From assembly GCA_965247385.1 (NCBI GenBank), contig CBDFHG010000005.1, positions 1 to 64,000 on the forward strand: 64,000 bases of DNA, read 5' to 3'. Shown here piece after piece: positions 23,447 to 33,252 of this stretch. Position 1 is the first letter of the stretch. Every line of letters starts with the position of its first letter. The stretch is from Thermohalobaculum sp965247385. Its GTDB lineage: Bacteria > Pseudomonadota > Alphaproteobacteria > Rhodobacterales > Rhodobacteraceae. The position numbers and the translations under genes are program-made. Below the pieces are notes generated by a model. The model was not told where the DNA came from and did not search any database. It saw only the letters and a list, made by a program, of their open reading frames with translations.

Positions 23447-25297
23447 CCCTGATTCTGGATCAAAAAAGTTGAAATTCCCCGTTGTCTTTGAATCTAAAGG
23501 GATTTATGATGGATTTTGCGATTAACTCCATCACCAACGGGGTGAAAATAACATGGCACAGGGCGTTCTTCCTTTCGAGTACGAAAGTGCGCCGGGCAGC
23601 AGCGATCTGACGGGTTTTGCCGGGATTGGTGTTTAGCTTGATTTGATTGAGGCATCGGGACTGGCGGCTGCGGTGCGGCGCGAGGTGCGGGTGGCGGGGC
23701 GGCAGGGCTGGCTGGATGTGCAGATGATCATCGCGGTGATCGCACTCAATCTGTGCGGGGGTGATCGGATCGAGGATCTGGAACGCCTGGAGGCGGACGC
23801 CGGCTTTGCCGCGACCATGGATGCGGTTGAGCGGCGGCTGTTGGTGCGCCGGGAACGTCGGCAACTGAAGATCCGGTTTCGGCGCGGCCGCGGGCGCAGC
23901 GTGCCTTCGCCGTCGGCTCTGTCGGGCTGGTTGGAACGCTTCCACGACGCAGGCCAGGAAGAGCTGCGGGAGGTCTCGGGCGTGCCTTCATCCCGCGGCC
24001 GTCGGCGGGTCTGCCTGGTCTGCAGCGTGTCAATCAGGCGCTGGTGTCATTTCTGCAGCACCATCGCAGGCAGGGCTCGGCGACGCTGGACATGGACGCG
24101 ACGCTGGTGCAGAGCCACAAGCGCCAGGCGGAATACTGCTACAAGAAGTTCAAGGCCTATCAGCCGTTGAACACCTGGTGGGCGGAACAGCAGGTGATCG
24201 TGCATTCCGAGTTCCGCGACGGCAATGTGCCGGCTGGCTATCGGCAGTTGCAGGTGTTGCAGGCCTCGCTGGCGGCGCTGCCTGGGGGCGTGGACAAGGT
24301 CTATCTGCGCTCGGACACGGCGGGTTATCAGAAGGATCTACTGCTCTGTTGTGGCGAGGGCCGGGACAAGGTTTTCGGGGTGATCGAGTTTGCCGTCAGC
24401 GCCAACGTGACGGCGGAGTTCCGGCGTGCCGCCCTGGCCGTGCCGGAGGCCGAGTGGCGACCGCTGGATCGTGTTTTCGACAGGCAACGCCACGAGACCG
24501 GCCAGGAGTGGGCGGAGGTCTGCCATGTACCGAGTTGGGCGGGCGAGAGCAAGACGCGGGCGGATTACCGCTTCCTGGCGATCCGGGAGCCGCTGGAACA
24601 GTTGGAGCCTGGCGATGGGGATCAGTTGCCGTTCCCGACCGCGGCGTTTGCCTCGAAGGGGGCGCAGCAAGCTGTTCGCCCTGGTCACCAACCGTGATCT
24701 GCCGGGCGATGCGGTGATCTGGTGGTCCCGGGAGCGCTGTGGCAAGAGCGAGGAAGTTCACGCGGTGATGGAAGCACGACCTGGCTGGCGGCACCCTGCC
24801 CTCGGGTCTGTTCGGAGCCAATGCGGCCTGGTGGGCGATCATGGTGCTGGCGCATGATTTGAACGCGGTGATGAAGCAACTGGTTCCGGGACCGGCCTGG
24901 GTGGCACGGCGGATGAAGGCCTTGCGCCTGGCTCTGATCGCCCTGCCTGGCCGGGTGATCCGTCATGCGCGGCGGCTGATCATCCGTTTGGCGAGCGAAG
25001 CGGGGCTCGATCCGGTGCTGAGCGCCAGGCGGAAGATCCCGGCCCTGGCGCGCGGCCCGACCTGACGGCTCCGGCCTGCCACGATATCCTTGCTGAAGCG
25101 CGATGCCGGCTCCCGGCCAGGGCTCCGCCTGGCCAACGGACAGACGCGGGACTCGCAAAACGCGTGGCCGCCTTGAGACTATCTCCTCAAGCGCGAAATC
25201 CGCGGGAGTGACGCCCAGGCGCGGGCCGAAAACCCCACAACGCCACCCATCGCCGCCCCTGCCGAGGCTCGTCAGGGATTTAGTTCGGGAATCCTGG
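23447..25297 (+). mobile_element. IS1380-family element, copy 1 (defective)
   Basis: An 1851-base element from CCCTGATTCTGGATC to GGGAATCCTGG with a 4-base target duplication ATAC on both sides (23443-23446 and 25298-25301). Same element as at 45672-47520, 56685-58293 and 59573-61419. Its transposase gene is broken. It lies 85 bases upstream of dapA. Confidence 0.9.
23553..25065 (+). pseudogene. IS1380 transposase, copy 1, inactivated
   Basis: Compared with the intact copy at 59805-61313, this one has a TAG in place of a tyrosine codon near 23635. It also has a frame change near 23970, and one-base insertions near 24656 (SKGAQQAV instead of RGRSKLF) and 24770. The last two are shared with copy 2. 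The DDE-region sequences TLDMDATLVQSHKRQ and YLRSDTAGYQKD remain readable. Confidence 0.9.
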
Positions 25298-25382
25298 ATA
25301 CGCGCCCGCCCTTGCGGAACCCGCCGATTGCGCATAGGTTCGCGCCGCCTGATAAAACCCGCATAAACCGGACCTGACCCCC

Positions 25383-26261
25383 ATGTTCAAAGGATCGTTT
25401 GTCGCCCTTGTGACCCCCTTCAAGGATGGCGCCATCGACGAGGCCGCTCTGGAAGCGCTGGTCGAGTGGCACATCGCTGAAGGCACCCACGGGCTTGTGC
25501 CGGTCGGCACCACGGGTGAAAGCCCGACCCTGTCCCATGCCGAGCACGAACGTGTCATCGAGATCGTTGTGAACAAGGCAGCAAAGCGGGTGCCGGTGAT
25601 CGCCGGCGCGGGCTCGAACAACACCGCCGAAGCGATCCGCTTCGCGCAATATGCCGAGCGTGTCGGCGCCGATGCCGCCCTGGTGGTGACCCCCTATTAC
25701 AACAAGCCGACCCAGGCCGGGCTGATCGCCCATTTCACCGCGGTCCATGATTGCTGCAATCTGCCGATCATCATCTACAACATCCCGCCCCGCTCGGTGG
25801 TCGACATGTCGCCCGCAACCATGGGCGAACTGGCCAAGCTGCCCCGCATTGTCGGGGTCAAGGACTCCACGGCCGATGTCACCAGGGTCTCGCTGCAACG
25901 CCAGACCTGCGGCAAGGATTTCATCCAGCTTTCGGGCGAGGACGCCTCCGCCATCGGCTACAACGCCCAGGGCGGGTTTGGCTGCATCTCGGTCACCGCG
26001 AACGTCGCCCCGGCGCTCTGTTCGCGGTTCCAGGAGGCGACGCTGGCGGGCGACTACGCCACCGCGCTCGACTACCAGGACCGGTTGATGCCGCTCCACA
26101 CCGCCATTTTCGCCGAGCCTGGCCTCGCTGGCGCAAAGCACGGTCTATCGATCCTCGGGCGCTGCTCGGAGGAGGTGCGCTCGCCGCTCCTGACGGTGAG
26201 CGCGCCGGTCGGCGCTCAGATCCGCACCGCGATGGTCCATGCCGGGCTAATCAATGCCTGA
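25383..26261 (+). CDS. dapA: 4-hydroxy-tetrahydrodipicolinate synthase
   Basis: A 292-residue class I aldolase that condenses pyruvate with aspartate semialdehyde, the first step of the diaminopimelate/lysine branch. VGTTGESPTL is the GTTGE signature, the Schiff-base lysine is in GVKDST (about K160), and the catalytic tyrosine is in YNIPPRS (about Y132). Length and start fit the family. An IS1380 element lies 85 bases upstream, so its promoter may sit in or be affected by the insertion. smpB follows immediately. Confidence 0.95.
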   Translation: MFKGSFVALVTPFKDGAIDEAALEALVEWHIAEGTHGLVPVGTTGESPTLSHAEHERVIEIVVNKAAKRVPVIAGAGSNNTAEAIRFAQYAERVGADAALVVTPYYNKPTQAGLIAHFTAVHDCCNLPIIIYNIPPRSVVDMSPATMGELAKLPRIVGVKDSTADVTRVSLQRQTCGKDFIQLSGEDASAIGYNAQGGFGCISVTANVAPALCSRFQEATLAGDYATALDYQDRLMPLHTAIFAEPGLAGAKHGLSILGRCSEEVRSPLLTVSAPVGAQIRTAMVHAGLINA

Positions 26262-26265
26262 CCGG

Positions 26266-26748
26266 ATGGCTACCAAAAAGAAGGGCCAGTCCAACCGGAT
26301 CGCGGCCGAGAACCGCAAGGCGCGGCACAACTACTTCATCGAGGACAACCTTGAGGCCGGCATCATGCTGGAAGGCTCCGAGGTCAAGTCGCTTCGCGAG
26401 GGCAAAGCCAACATCGCCGAAAGCTACGCCACTGTGGAAGGCACCGAGCTTTGGCTGATCAACAGCTACATCCCGCCGTTCTCGCAGGCCATGTCGGCGG
26501 CCTTCAGCCACGACCCGCGCCGCCGCCGCAAGCTGCTGGTCCACAAGCGCGAGTTGGCCCGGCTCTGGCAGGCAGTCGGGCGCGAGGGCATGACCCTGGT
26601 GCCGCTGAAGCTGTACTTCAACGACAAGGGCATTGCCAAGCTGGATATCGGGTTGGCCAAGGGCAAGAAACAGGCCGACAAGCGCGAAACCGACAAGAAA
26701 CGCGACTGGGCCCGTGAAAAAGCGAGGATTCTGAGGAATAAAGGGTAG
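26266..26748 (+). CDS. smpB: SsrA-binding protein SmpB
   Basis: A 160-residue protein that delivers tmRNA to stalled ribosomes. It shows the standard start (KKKGQSNRIAAENRKARHNY), EDNLEAGIMLEGSEVKSLR, and the basic tail DWAREKARILRNKG. An ATG four codons upstream overlaps the dapA stop; the ATG at 26266 gives MATKKK, closest to the family N-terminus. The dapA-smpB pairing is common in Alphaproteobacteria. No ssrA gene was noticed nearby. Confidence 0.93.
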   Translation: MATKKKGQSNRIAAENRKARHNYFIEDNLEAGIMLEGSEVKSLREGKANIAESYATVEGTELWLINSYIPPFSQAMSAAFSHDPRRRRKLLVHKRELARLWQAVGREGMTLVPLKLYFNDKGIAKLDIGLAKGKKQADKRETDKKRDWAREKARILRNKG

Positions 26749-26812
26749 CCCGCACACCAAGGTTTCTCGCTTGGGGCCAGCGTGCGCATCACTCGGTTTC
26801 ATTGGCCCCTAG

Positions 26813-28303
26813 CAGCCCGTTGAAAAAGTCGCCATTGACCGGGCTTCACCCCACTTGACCGGGTTTCACCCCACGACGAAACATAACGCGGCGTCGGCGG
26901 TTTTGCCATCCTCCGAGACGATGAGGACGATCTGAGCGACCAAAACGGCTCCAGAGGGCGCAACAAGCACGAAAACACCGCCATATCCGCCCGCCACGGC
27001 CTGGCGCGGGGTGCCGGCGCCGATGAGTTGGCGCATCAGCAACGAGAGGTTGTGGCCGGCGACGTGAAGCAGGTATCGCTTGTGCACATTCTCGCGCCCG
27101 CGCAGCCAGGTTCGGCGCATGCCGCCACGATCGAGGGTGTGGGCAAAGGAGCGCTCGACGATCTCGGCGCGCAGCTTGAAGGCCTCGCGGGCGAGCGCGG
27201 ACTTGAGCCGCACGCGGTTGTTGGTGACCGCCCGGCGCGCCGCCTGGTCACCGCGCCAGCGCGAAAAGCCCTTCTGCCTGGGCTCGGCGATCCGGGTCTT
27301 CCAGGGACTGTCGTCCAGGGCCTTCAAGACCGCCCGTGAGAAATAGCCCTTGTCGGTGACGCATTCGGCCGGGCCCTCTGGCGTCGGCGCCGCAGCCACC
27401 GCCTCGAGGTTTGCCTCGGCCGCCGCCAGGGTCTTGAAAAGCGTCGTGGTGTCGCCCTCATCGGCTGGGTGCAACTCGGCCGCCACCACCGCCCCGGTGT
27501 CCAGATCCACCGCGTGCTCGGGCTTGTAGGCCAGATGGGTCGTGCCGTCCTTCATCCTGGCGACCCTGGCCTCGGGGTCGCTCCTGGAAACCCAATCCTG
27601 GTTCGAGAACTTCTTGCCCTTGCGCTTGCGGTCCAGACGCGCCAGGTCCTCGGCCGTGGGCGTCTCGATGCCGCTCTCCCGGGCCAGATGCTCCAGCATC
27701 TCCCGGTAGCCCTCACCCGTGTCGCGCCGCACGATGTTACGCAGCGCCGCGTTGGCCTCCATGGTCGAGGCATCCACCCCGATGCGGTCGCCCTTCACCA
27801 GACCCGCCTCGGCGATCAGCGCCAGAACCCGGTCGAAGACCATCGCGTGCACCTCGTGGGGCAGGCGCGTGCGGGTCTTCGACAGCCAGGAATGGTCCGG
27901 CACACGATCCCGGCTCTCCAGCCGCAGAAACTCCCGCAGCGACAGCGAATCCGAGCCGCGCCATTCCAGCCCGCGCTCAGAGTCGATGCCCTCGAAGCAG
28001 CCCACCAGATGCCTGCGGAAACAGCGCCCCGGCGGCACCGAAGGCGCTCCCATCCTGGCCGCGTAACAGCACCGGCAGGCCGCCTCGGCGAAGCCGTCGA
28101 AGTCGCCCTCGATCAGGACCGACTGAATACGGTCGTAAAACACATGACCCGGCGAGCGCGGCATCTCCGCCCAGCCCACCATCAAATCACCCTGACGATC
28201 CTTCTGCAGTCCCATCGACATCGGCGAACCTCCCGGTCAAATCAGAATATCATAGAATCAGACCAGGCCGCTCGTGTCTAGGGCCGACTTCGTCAACGGG
28301 CTG
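26813..28303 (-). mobile_element. IS1182-like element, copy 1 (apparently intact)
   Basis: A 1491-base element bounded by CAGCCCGTTGA / TCAACGGGCTG inverted ends and flanked by CTAG on both sides (26809-26812 and 28304-28307). That is compatible with a CTAG target duplication. It holds one transposase gene. The family name is a best guess from the transposase. Confidence 0.85.
26866..28221 (-). CDS. Transposase, IS1182/IS5-like
   Basis: A 451-residue DDE transposase. The N-terminal part has VPDHSWLSKTRTRLP, the first aspartate region GDRIGVDASTMEANAALR, then AYKPEHAVDLDTGAVV and CVTDKGYFSR for the second aspartate. The C-terminal part has NRVRLKSALAREAFKLRAEI for the glutamate region. It is uninterrupted, unlike the second copy at 48203-49574. 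Confidence 0.85.
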   Translation of the reverse strand: MSMGLQKDRQGDLMVGWAEMPRSPGHVFYDRIQSVLIEGDFDGFAEAACRCCYAARMGAPSVPPGRCFRRHLVGCFEGIDSERGLEWRGSDSLSLREFLRLESRDRVPDHSWLSKTRTRLPHEVHAMVFDRVLALIAEAGLVKGDRIGVDASTMEANAALRNIVRRDTGEGYREMLEHLARESGIETPTAEDLARLDRKRKGKKFSNQDWVSRSDPEARVARMKDGTTHLAYKPEHAVDLDTGAVVAAELHPADEGDTTTLFKTLAAAEANLEAVAAAPTPEGPAECVTDKGYFSRAVLKALDDSPWKTRIAEPRQKGFSRWRGDQAARRAVTNNRVRLKSALAREAFKLRAEIVERSFAHTLDRGGMRRTWLRGRENVHKRYLLHVAGHNLSLLMRQLIGAGTPRQAVAGGYGGVFVLVAPSGAVLVAQIVLIVSEDGKTADAALCFVVG

Positions 28304-28478
28304 CTAGGGGACAGAATTCAACATTTAGTACAAAGCGTTTTGCGATCGACTTGAAGCACACTTTCTTAACCTTAAATCACTCTTGAATCAGTTTGTGTGG
28401 TATTTCAATATGTTAGGCATGCGTGCACATTACACACATGCCGCTGCGAGTTGAACGACGAGATTCCGGGGAACGCCA
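28304..28478 (+). promoter_or_regulatory. AT-richer upstream region of the EEP-domain gene
   Basis: About 175 bases of low-GC DNA (for example CTTTCTTAACCTTAAATCAC) containing an imperfect hairpin GGCATGCGTGCAC...ACATGCCG at about 28416-28443 before the ATG at 28479. It probably holds the promoter. No gene seen. Confidence 0.35.
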
Positions 28479-29424
28479 ATGCAGCGATCACTCCACTTCC
28501 TGGCATTCGGCCTGACAGCCACGCTCCTTCTGCTGACGCTGGCAGGTTTCGCCGGGCGCTGGCATCCCGCCTTCGAGGTAATCGAGAATTTCCGCCTGCA
28601 CCTGGCGGTTCTGGCGGGCCCGCTGGTCGTCGTTCTGGGCCTGACGCGGTTGCGGCGCAGCGCCGGGCTGGCGCTTCTTACGGTACTGATTGCAACCGCG
28701 GGCCCGGGCCCGGTGTTCGACCCGGCCGAGCGCCCTGGCGTGGGCCGCCCGCTGACACTGCTCTACGCCAATCTCTGGGACCAGAACCCGCAACCGCAGG
28801 CCCTGGCGGCGATGTTGATTGCCGCCGATGCCGACATCCTGATTACCTCGGAAACACAGCACATCGTAACGCAAGGCGCCGCAAGCCTGAGTGCCGCCTA
28901 CCCCTACCGGTTGCTCCACTTCGGCACCGGTCCGGCACTTCGCACCGCGATCTGGTCAAAATACCCACTTCTCGACGGCGAACTATACCTCAATAACACC
29001 ATCGCCCCGACCGCCGCCGCCGCAACCGCCGACCTCGGTGACGGCACCAAGCTCGGCCTGATCGGCGCTCATTTCTCACGCCCCTTCGAGAGGTTGCACC
29101 AGACCCAGGTCGAAGCCCTCGGCCCCATGTCGCAAAAGCTGGCGGCCCCACTCGTCGTCGTCGCCGACTTCAATGCATCTTCCTGGTCGCGCCTGGTCGC
29201 CAGCGCCGCCGAGGTGACCGACACCAGAATCCTCGGCGGCTACCGGGTCCACCTGGAAGGGTCACTACCAGACCCTTCTCGGCCCGCTGCCCGAGCCCTG
29301 GGGCCACCAGATCGACCAGATACTGCTGTCCGCCGGGATCGGCGTCGAGAAAATCGAAACCTTGGACCTCCCCGGATCCGATCATCTAGGGCTACTGGTC
29401 CGCCTGCGCATCCCGATGCGGTGA
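28479..29424 (+). pseudogene. Membrane-anchored endonuclease/exonuclease/phosphatase-family protein, frameshifted
   Basis: Two or three N-terminal membrane helices (LHFLAFGLTATLLLLTLAGF, LAVLAGPLVVVLGL) lead to an EEP domain. It has LLYANLWDQNPQ (metal-site asparagine), ILITSETQ (glutamate) and VVVADFNASSWS (the DxN motif). Near 29248 the frame changes by one base; the other frame carries the expected ending IDQILLSAGIGVEKIET then GSDHLGLLVRLRIP, including the final SDH histidine, to TGA at 29422. As read, the catalytic end is lost. This is either an indel mutation or a sequence error. Confidence 0.8.
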
Positions 29425-29491
29425 CCCCTTCCAGCAACCGGAAAACCTCCCTATGTTACACTGCAATCGAAACCTCTTACGCGAGACACCC

Positions 29492-30232
29492 ATGCTGATT
29501 GGCATTCTGGAGACCGGGAGGGTCAGCGAGACCCTGATCCCCCGCTATGGCGAATACGTGCCCATGTTCGAGGCGTGGCTGCGCCCGGCCGACCCGGGGT
29601 TTTCGTACCGCGCCTACGCCACCGTCGATGGCGAGATCCCGGACAGCCCGGTCGAATGCGACGCTTGGCTTGTCACCGGATCCAAACACGGTGTTTATGA
29701 CGACCTGCCCTGGATTGCGCCGCTGAAGGCGTTCCTGCGCGCCGCCCGCACCGCTGGCCAGCCGATCGTCGGTGTCTGTTTTGGCCACCAGATACTGGCC
29801 GAGGCGTTGGGCGGCTCGGCGGTGAAATCGGCCAAGGGCTGGGGTGCCGGGGTTCACGACTACGAGGTGCTCCACCGCCCGAACTGGATGGCAGATGCGC
29901 CCAGCAGCTTCGCCATCCACGCCATGCATCAGGATCAGGTGACGGCGATCCCCGAGGATGCCACCGTGCTGGCCGCCAGCCCGTTCTGCGAATTTGCCAT
30001 GCTGGCTTACGGCGATCTGGAAGCGCCCGACGCGATCTCGATCCAGCCGCATCCGGAGTTCGACGAGGACTACGCGAGGGCGCTAGTGGAAATGCGCACC
30101 AGCGTCGCCATCCCGGAGGATCGCAGCGCTGCGGCGCTGGCAACCTTCGGCCGCGCCGTCCATCAGCACGAATTCGCGCGCTGGTGTGCGGGTTTTCTCC
30201 GCAACGCCGCCGTGCGGCGGAATGCTGCATGA
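29492..30232 (+). CDS. Class I glutamine amidotransferase-like protein
   Basis: A 246-residue stand-alone GATase1 domain. The nucleophile elbow is VGVCFGHQILAEALGG (cysteine about 95). The His-Glu pair is in QPHPEFDE (about 185-189). Stand-alone proteins of this type include GMP synthase-like and gamma-glutamyl hydrolase-like enzymes; the partner or substrate is unknown. The start at 29492 fits the family N-terminus MLIGILETG. It follows the broken EEP gene closely. Confidence 0.88.
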   Translation: MLIGILETGRVSETLIPRYGEYVPMFEAWLRPADPGFSYRAYATVDGEIPDSPVECDAWLVTGSKHGVYDDLPWIAPLKAFLRAARTAGQPIVGVCFGHQILAEALGGSAVKSAKGWGAGVHDYEVLHRPNWMADAPSSFAIHAMHQDQVTAIPEDATVLAASPFCEFAMLAYGDLEAPDAISIQPHPEFDEDYARALVEMRTSVAIPEDRSAAALATFGRAVHQHEFARWCAGFLRNAAVRRNAA

Positions 30233-30267
30233 TTTTCGCACCGGATGTGGCTTGTGCCAGTGTCCGC

Positions 30268-31026
30268 CAGGGTCTGTTGAGATTCGTCTTGAGTTTATCA
30301 CGGCTGCACTGGCGTAGATCATTGCCGAGAAACTGCTGTCGGTCTTGCAGGCCCGCAGTGCGATGCGTTTGAAGTTTTTGAGACTACAGAGAAATTCTCG
30401 ATGAGGTGGCGCCCTTTGCAGGCCTCGGTGTCGATCTCGCGAGGTGCCACCCGGTTGGGGTGTTGCGAGATCACGATCCCGGCGCCGCGCTGATCAAGGT
30501 CTTCAACGATCCAGTTGACGTCGAACGCCTTGTCCGCGATCAGGCCACCGAGGTCGACCCCGTCGACCCGCCCCGCGCCACCGACCGTGTCGCGGCGCTG
30601 TCCGGGCAGAAAGGCGAAATCGACAAGATTGCCAGATGCATCCGTTAGCGCCATGATCCTGGTCGTAATACCACTCCGGGATGCGCCTGTGGCCTGGCTT
30701 TGAGTCCGCCTTTTGCGCCCTGTCCGTGGCGGTGGGCCTTGACGATGGTACCGCCTGTCATTGCGAACTCCATGTCCGGGTTGTCCGATACCGCGCCGAA
30801 TATGCGTTTGAAAACATTGCGTCGAACCCAGTAGCGGGACCGTATGAACACCGAGTTCCGGTGTCCGAAAGTCTCGGGCAGGTCACGCCACGGCGCACCG
30901 GTGCGCGCAATCCACAGCACCGCCTCCAGAAACAGCCGCCCGTCGCCGGTCCGGCCCGGATTTCTTTCCCAGGCAATGCGGCTCCATCTTCTCCCATTGC
31001 GCATCCGTCAGTATCATTCTGGTCAT
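30268..31026 (-). pseudogene. IS5-family (IS427-like) element remnant
   Basis: The right end keeps AGGGTCTGTTGAGATTCG (30269-30286), the IS427-type terminal repeat. On the minus strand from 31026 MTRMILTDAQWEKMEPHC, WIARTGAPWRDLPE, AHRHGQGAKGGLKA and DASGNLVDFAFLPGQR are readable in changing frames, so the transposase is multiply frameshifted and has an internal deletion near 30650. The other terminal repeat is missing where IS3 sequence starts. Confidence 0.8.
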
Positions 31027-31039
31027 TGACTGCTCCCTC

Positions 31040-31555
31040 GTTCTGGGCTTCGTCTACGTGGCGTTCGTGATCGACACCTTCGCCCGACGGACCGTCGGCT
31101 GGCGGGCTTCGCGCACCGCCCATACGGACTTTGTCCTGGACGCCCTGGAGCAGGCCCTCCACACGACCGCCGGCCGGTTGGAAAGGGGCGCCCTGGTTCA
31201 TCACAGCGACAGGGGCAGCCAGTACGTCTCCATCCGCTACACCGAACGCCTGGCCGAGGCCGGGATTGAACCATCAGTCGGCAGTGTCGGCGACAGCTGC
31301 GACAACGCGCTGGCCGAGACCATCAACGGCCTCTACAAGACCGAGGTGATCCATCGATGCGGCCCGTGGCGCAGCTTCGAGACCGTCGAGATGGCCACCC
31401 TCGAATGGGTCGACTGGTTCAACAACCGCCGCCTGCTCGAACCCATCTGCAACATTCCACCCGCCGAAGCCGAAACCCGCTACTATGCGCAGATCGATGA
31501 GCTCGCTATGGTGGCGTGACTCAAATCAAACAGCCTCCGGCAAACCCGGAGCGGT
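31040..31555 (+). pseudogene. IS3-family OrfB, C-terminal fragment with right end
   Basis: The integrase core is truncated at its start: FVIDTFARRTVGW, HHSDRGSQYVSIRYTERL (second aspartate), DNALAETINGLYKTE (glutamate) and the ending IPPAEAETRYY. The GGTGGCGTGACTCAAATC end after the TGA, running into AACAGCCTCCGGCAAACCC, is the element's right terminal sequence. The same terminal sequence recurs inverted at 62449-62506. Confidence 0.85.
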
Positions 31556-31619
31556 TCAAACTGCCGCGCCCCGCTCCCATTGTCACCCGTGTGGAACTGT
31601 ATGCGGCGAGGTGTTCTCA

Positions 31620-31795
31620 TGTTCGGCGCGCTTTGTGGCGCCGGTTCCGGCGGGGCTTGAGCCGGGGTCTCCGTTCACCCTGTCGATCGAGGCGATGGCG
31701 GTTTACATGCGTTATGAACACGCGGTCAGTTACCAGCGTCTGTCGAAACTGTTCGCCGATTTGCACGGCTTGACGATCATGTGGGGTGGGTCGAG
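31620..31795 (+). pseudogene. IS66 TnpC fragment
   Basis: About 50 residues (FTLSIEAMAVYMRYEHAVSY then QRLSKLFADLHGL) match the linker between the zinc-binding part and the catalytic core of IS66 transposases. Both sides are cut off. Confidence 0.7.
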
Positions 31796-31998
31796 TGGTA
31801 GGAACGAAACAAAAGAATCCCTGACCCCTCATCACCCCTCATCGGCAAGGTGATCTGGTCTGGCGGGGTGCGATGAATAAGTAGAACGAACCACCAACCA
31901 ACGACACAAGGAACCCCACCCATGAACAAATCCCGCGCCCGCCGCCCGCCCGCGCCGTGAGGTGAATTGATGGCTGTTCAGGATAAGGCACGGTAACG

Positions 31999-32261
31999 AT
32001 GCCTAAAAAGAAGTCGTTCCTGGAACGCATGATGGGCAATCCGAAAATAACTGGACAATTGGCAATGTCGAGGCGCTATGTCGGCAGGAAGGCTTGGACA
32101 TCAGAAAACCGTCGGGCGGGTCACATTACGTCGCGTCGAGCCGGTGGTTGCGGGATTCTGTTTGCGTCCCCTTCAACAGGCCCATCAAGGTGATTTATAT
32201 CAAGCGCCTGATTTCGTATTCCAGGATCCACACGGAAAGAAAGGCAGAGCAAGATGAATAG
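31999..32261 (+). pseudogene. hicA: HicA-like toxin, frameshifted
   Basis: The frame from ATG 31999 gives MPKKKSFLERMMGNPK. One base is out of register at about 32045, and the continuation in the next frame reads NNWTIGNVEALCRQEGLDI, then KPSGGSHYVASSRW and VCVPFNRPIKVIYIKRLIS, ending in TAG at 32259. GGSHYV carries the catalytic histidine of HicA mRNA interferases. The reconstructed protein is longer at its N-terminus than a minimal HicA. Its 3' end overlaps hicB by eight bases, the usual toxin-first order. As read, no active toxin can be made. Confidence 0.8.
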
Positions 32262-32700
32262 CGAATATCCACTGGTAATTGCGCCTTTGTCCGAAGAAGA
32301 CGGCGGTGGGTTTATTGCGATCTTTCCCGATTTACAGGGATGCTTTTCGGATGGCGAAACGCAGGAAGAGGCTGTGGCCAATGCCAAAGACGCCATCCGG
32401 TGCTGGATGGAAGTGCAAAAAGAGAGAGGTGTTGAAATCCCCGATGCAGGGCGGTCCGCCCTCCATGTGCAGAACAAAATTGCGGCTTTATTCGATGCCC
32501 TGAAGACGCTGATAGAATATTCCGAACACGCAGATGATCGGATAGAAAGCCTGGAACGCAAGCTTTCCGACCTGAAAACCCGGTTGCAAAGCGACTGGCG
32601 CGAGACCGACGTGTTCATTGCCCATGTCAGCGCGGCAAAGCACAGAGCCGGCGGCAAAGCTTCACTAAACAAGTTCCCACGCGACACGCCCGCGAGTTGA
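32254..32700 (+). CDS. hicB: HicB-like antitoxin
   Basis: A 148-residue protein. Residues 1-65 are the HicB fold (YPLVIAPLSEEDGGGFIAIF, PDLQGCFSDGETQEEAVANA, IRCWMEV). A predicted coiled-coil tail follows (KTLIEYSEHADDRIESLERK). HicB binds and inhibits HicA and represses the operon. It is intact although the toxin upstream is frameshifted. Low GC compared with the core genes suggests horizontal origin. Confidence 0.85.
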   Translation: MNSEYPLVIAPLSEEDGGGFIAIFPDLQGCFSDGETQEEAVANAKDAIRCWMEVQKERGVEIPDAGRSALHVQNKIAALFDALKTLIEYSEHADDRIESLERKLSDLKTRLQSDWRETDVFIAHVSAAKHRAGGKASLNKFPRDTPAS

Positions 32701-32733
32701 CACCTGAGTCTGGCGGGGGGTGATAATGGCGGC

Positions 32734-33189
32734 ATGGAACCGAGCCAATCTCCCCTGAATGTGGCGGCGCACCTTCTGTGGATTCTCCGGGATATCCTCT
32801 CAACGCCAATGCACCTGCTGAAGCTGACCTATATCAGCCACGGCTGGATGCTGGGGCTCTACGACTAGGCACTCATCAACGAGTCCGTGGAGGCGTGGCC
32901 CTACGGCCCTGTCGTGCCAAGCATCTATCATCGCTACAAGTCCTTCGGCGGTGATCCAATTACTGCCGTACCCATTGATTGCTCAGATAAATTCGATGAT
33001 TGGCAACGCGGACTGATTACGGATGTCGCCGAGGCCTATGGCACGTACACGGCCTTGCAACTGTCCAACATCACGCACCAACCGGGAACGCCGTGGGACA
33101 TTATGCGGCGCGAATACGGGACCGGAACAATCATCCCCAATGAGTTGATCCGCGACTGGTACCGAAAACGGGCGGAGGCGCCGACGTGA
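32734..33189 (+). pseudogene. Panacea-domain (DUF4065, SocA/GepA-like) protein with internal stop
   Basis: From ATG 32734 the frame gives LNVAAHLLWILRDILSTPMH then LKLTYISHGWMLGLYD, then TAG at 32866-32868. The same frame continues ALINESVEAWPYGPVVPSIY, HRYKSFGG and ITHQPGTPWDIMRREYG to TGA at 33187. The YISHGW / EAWPYGPVVPSIY pattern is the Panacea domain, known as the antitoxin of PanAT toxin-antitoxin pairs. One CAG-to-TAG change would explain the break. It lies just after hicAB. Confidence 0.8.
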
Positions 33190-33252
33190 CGGAAATATCC
33201 GCCCGGAACGCCCGGTCGAAGAAGGCGATACGGCTGAAATCCGGGCCATGAT

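Noticed and set aside
26749..26812. tmRNA or tRNA gene next to smpB
   Set aside because: The short gap between smpB and the insertion sequence shows no tRNA-like fold or TTCRANYC box; tmRNA is expected elsewhere in the genome.
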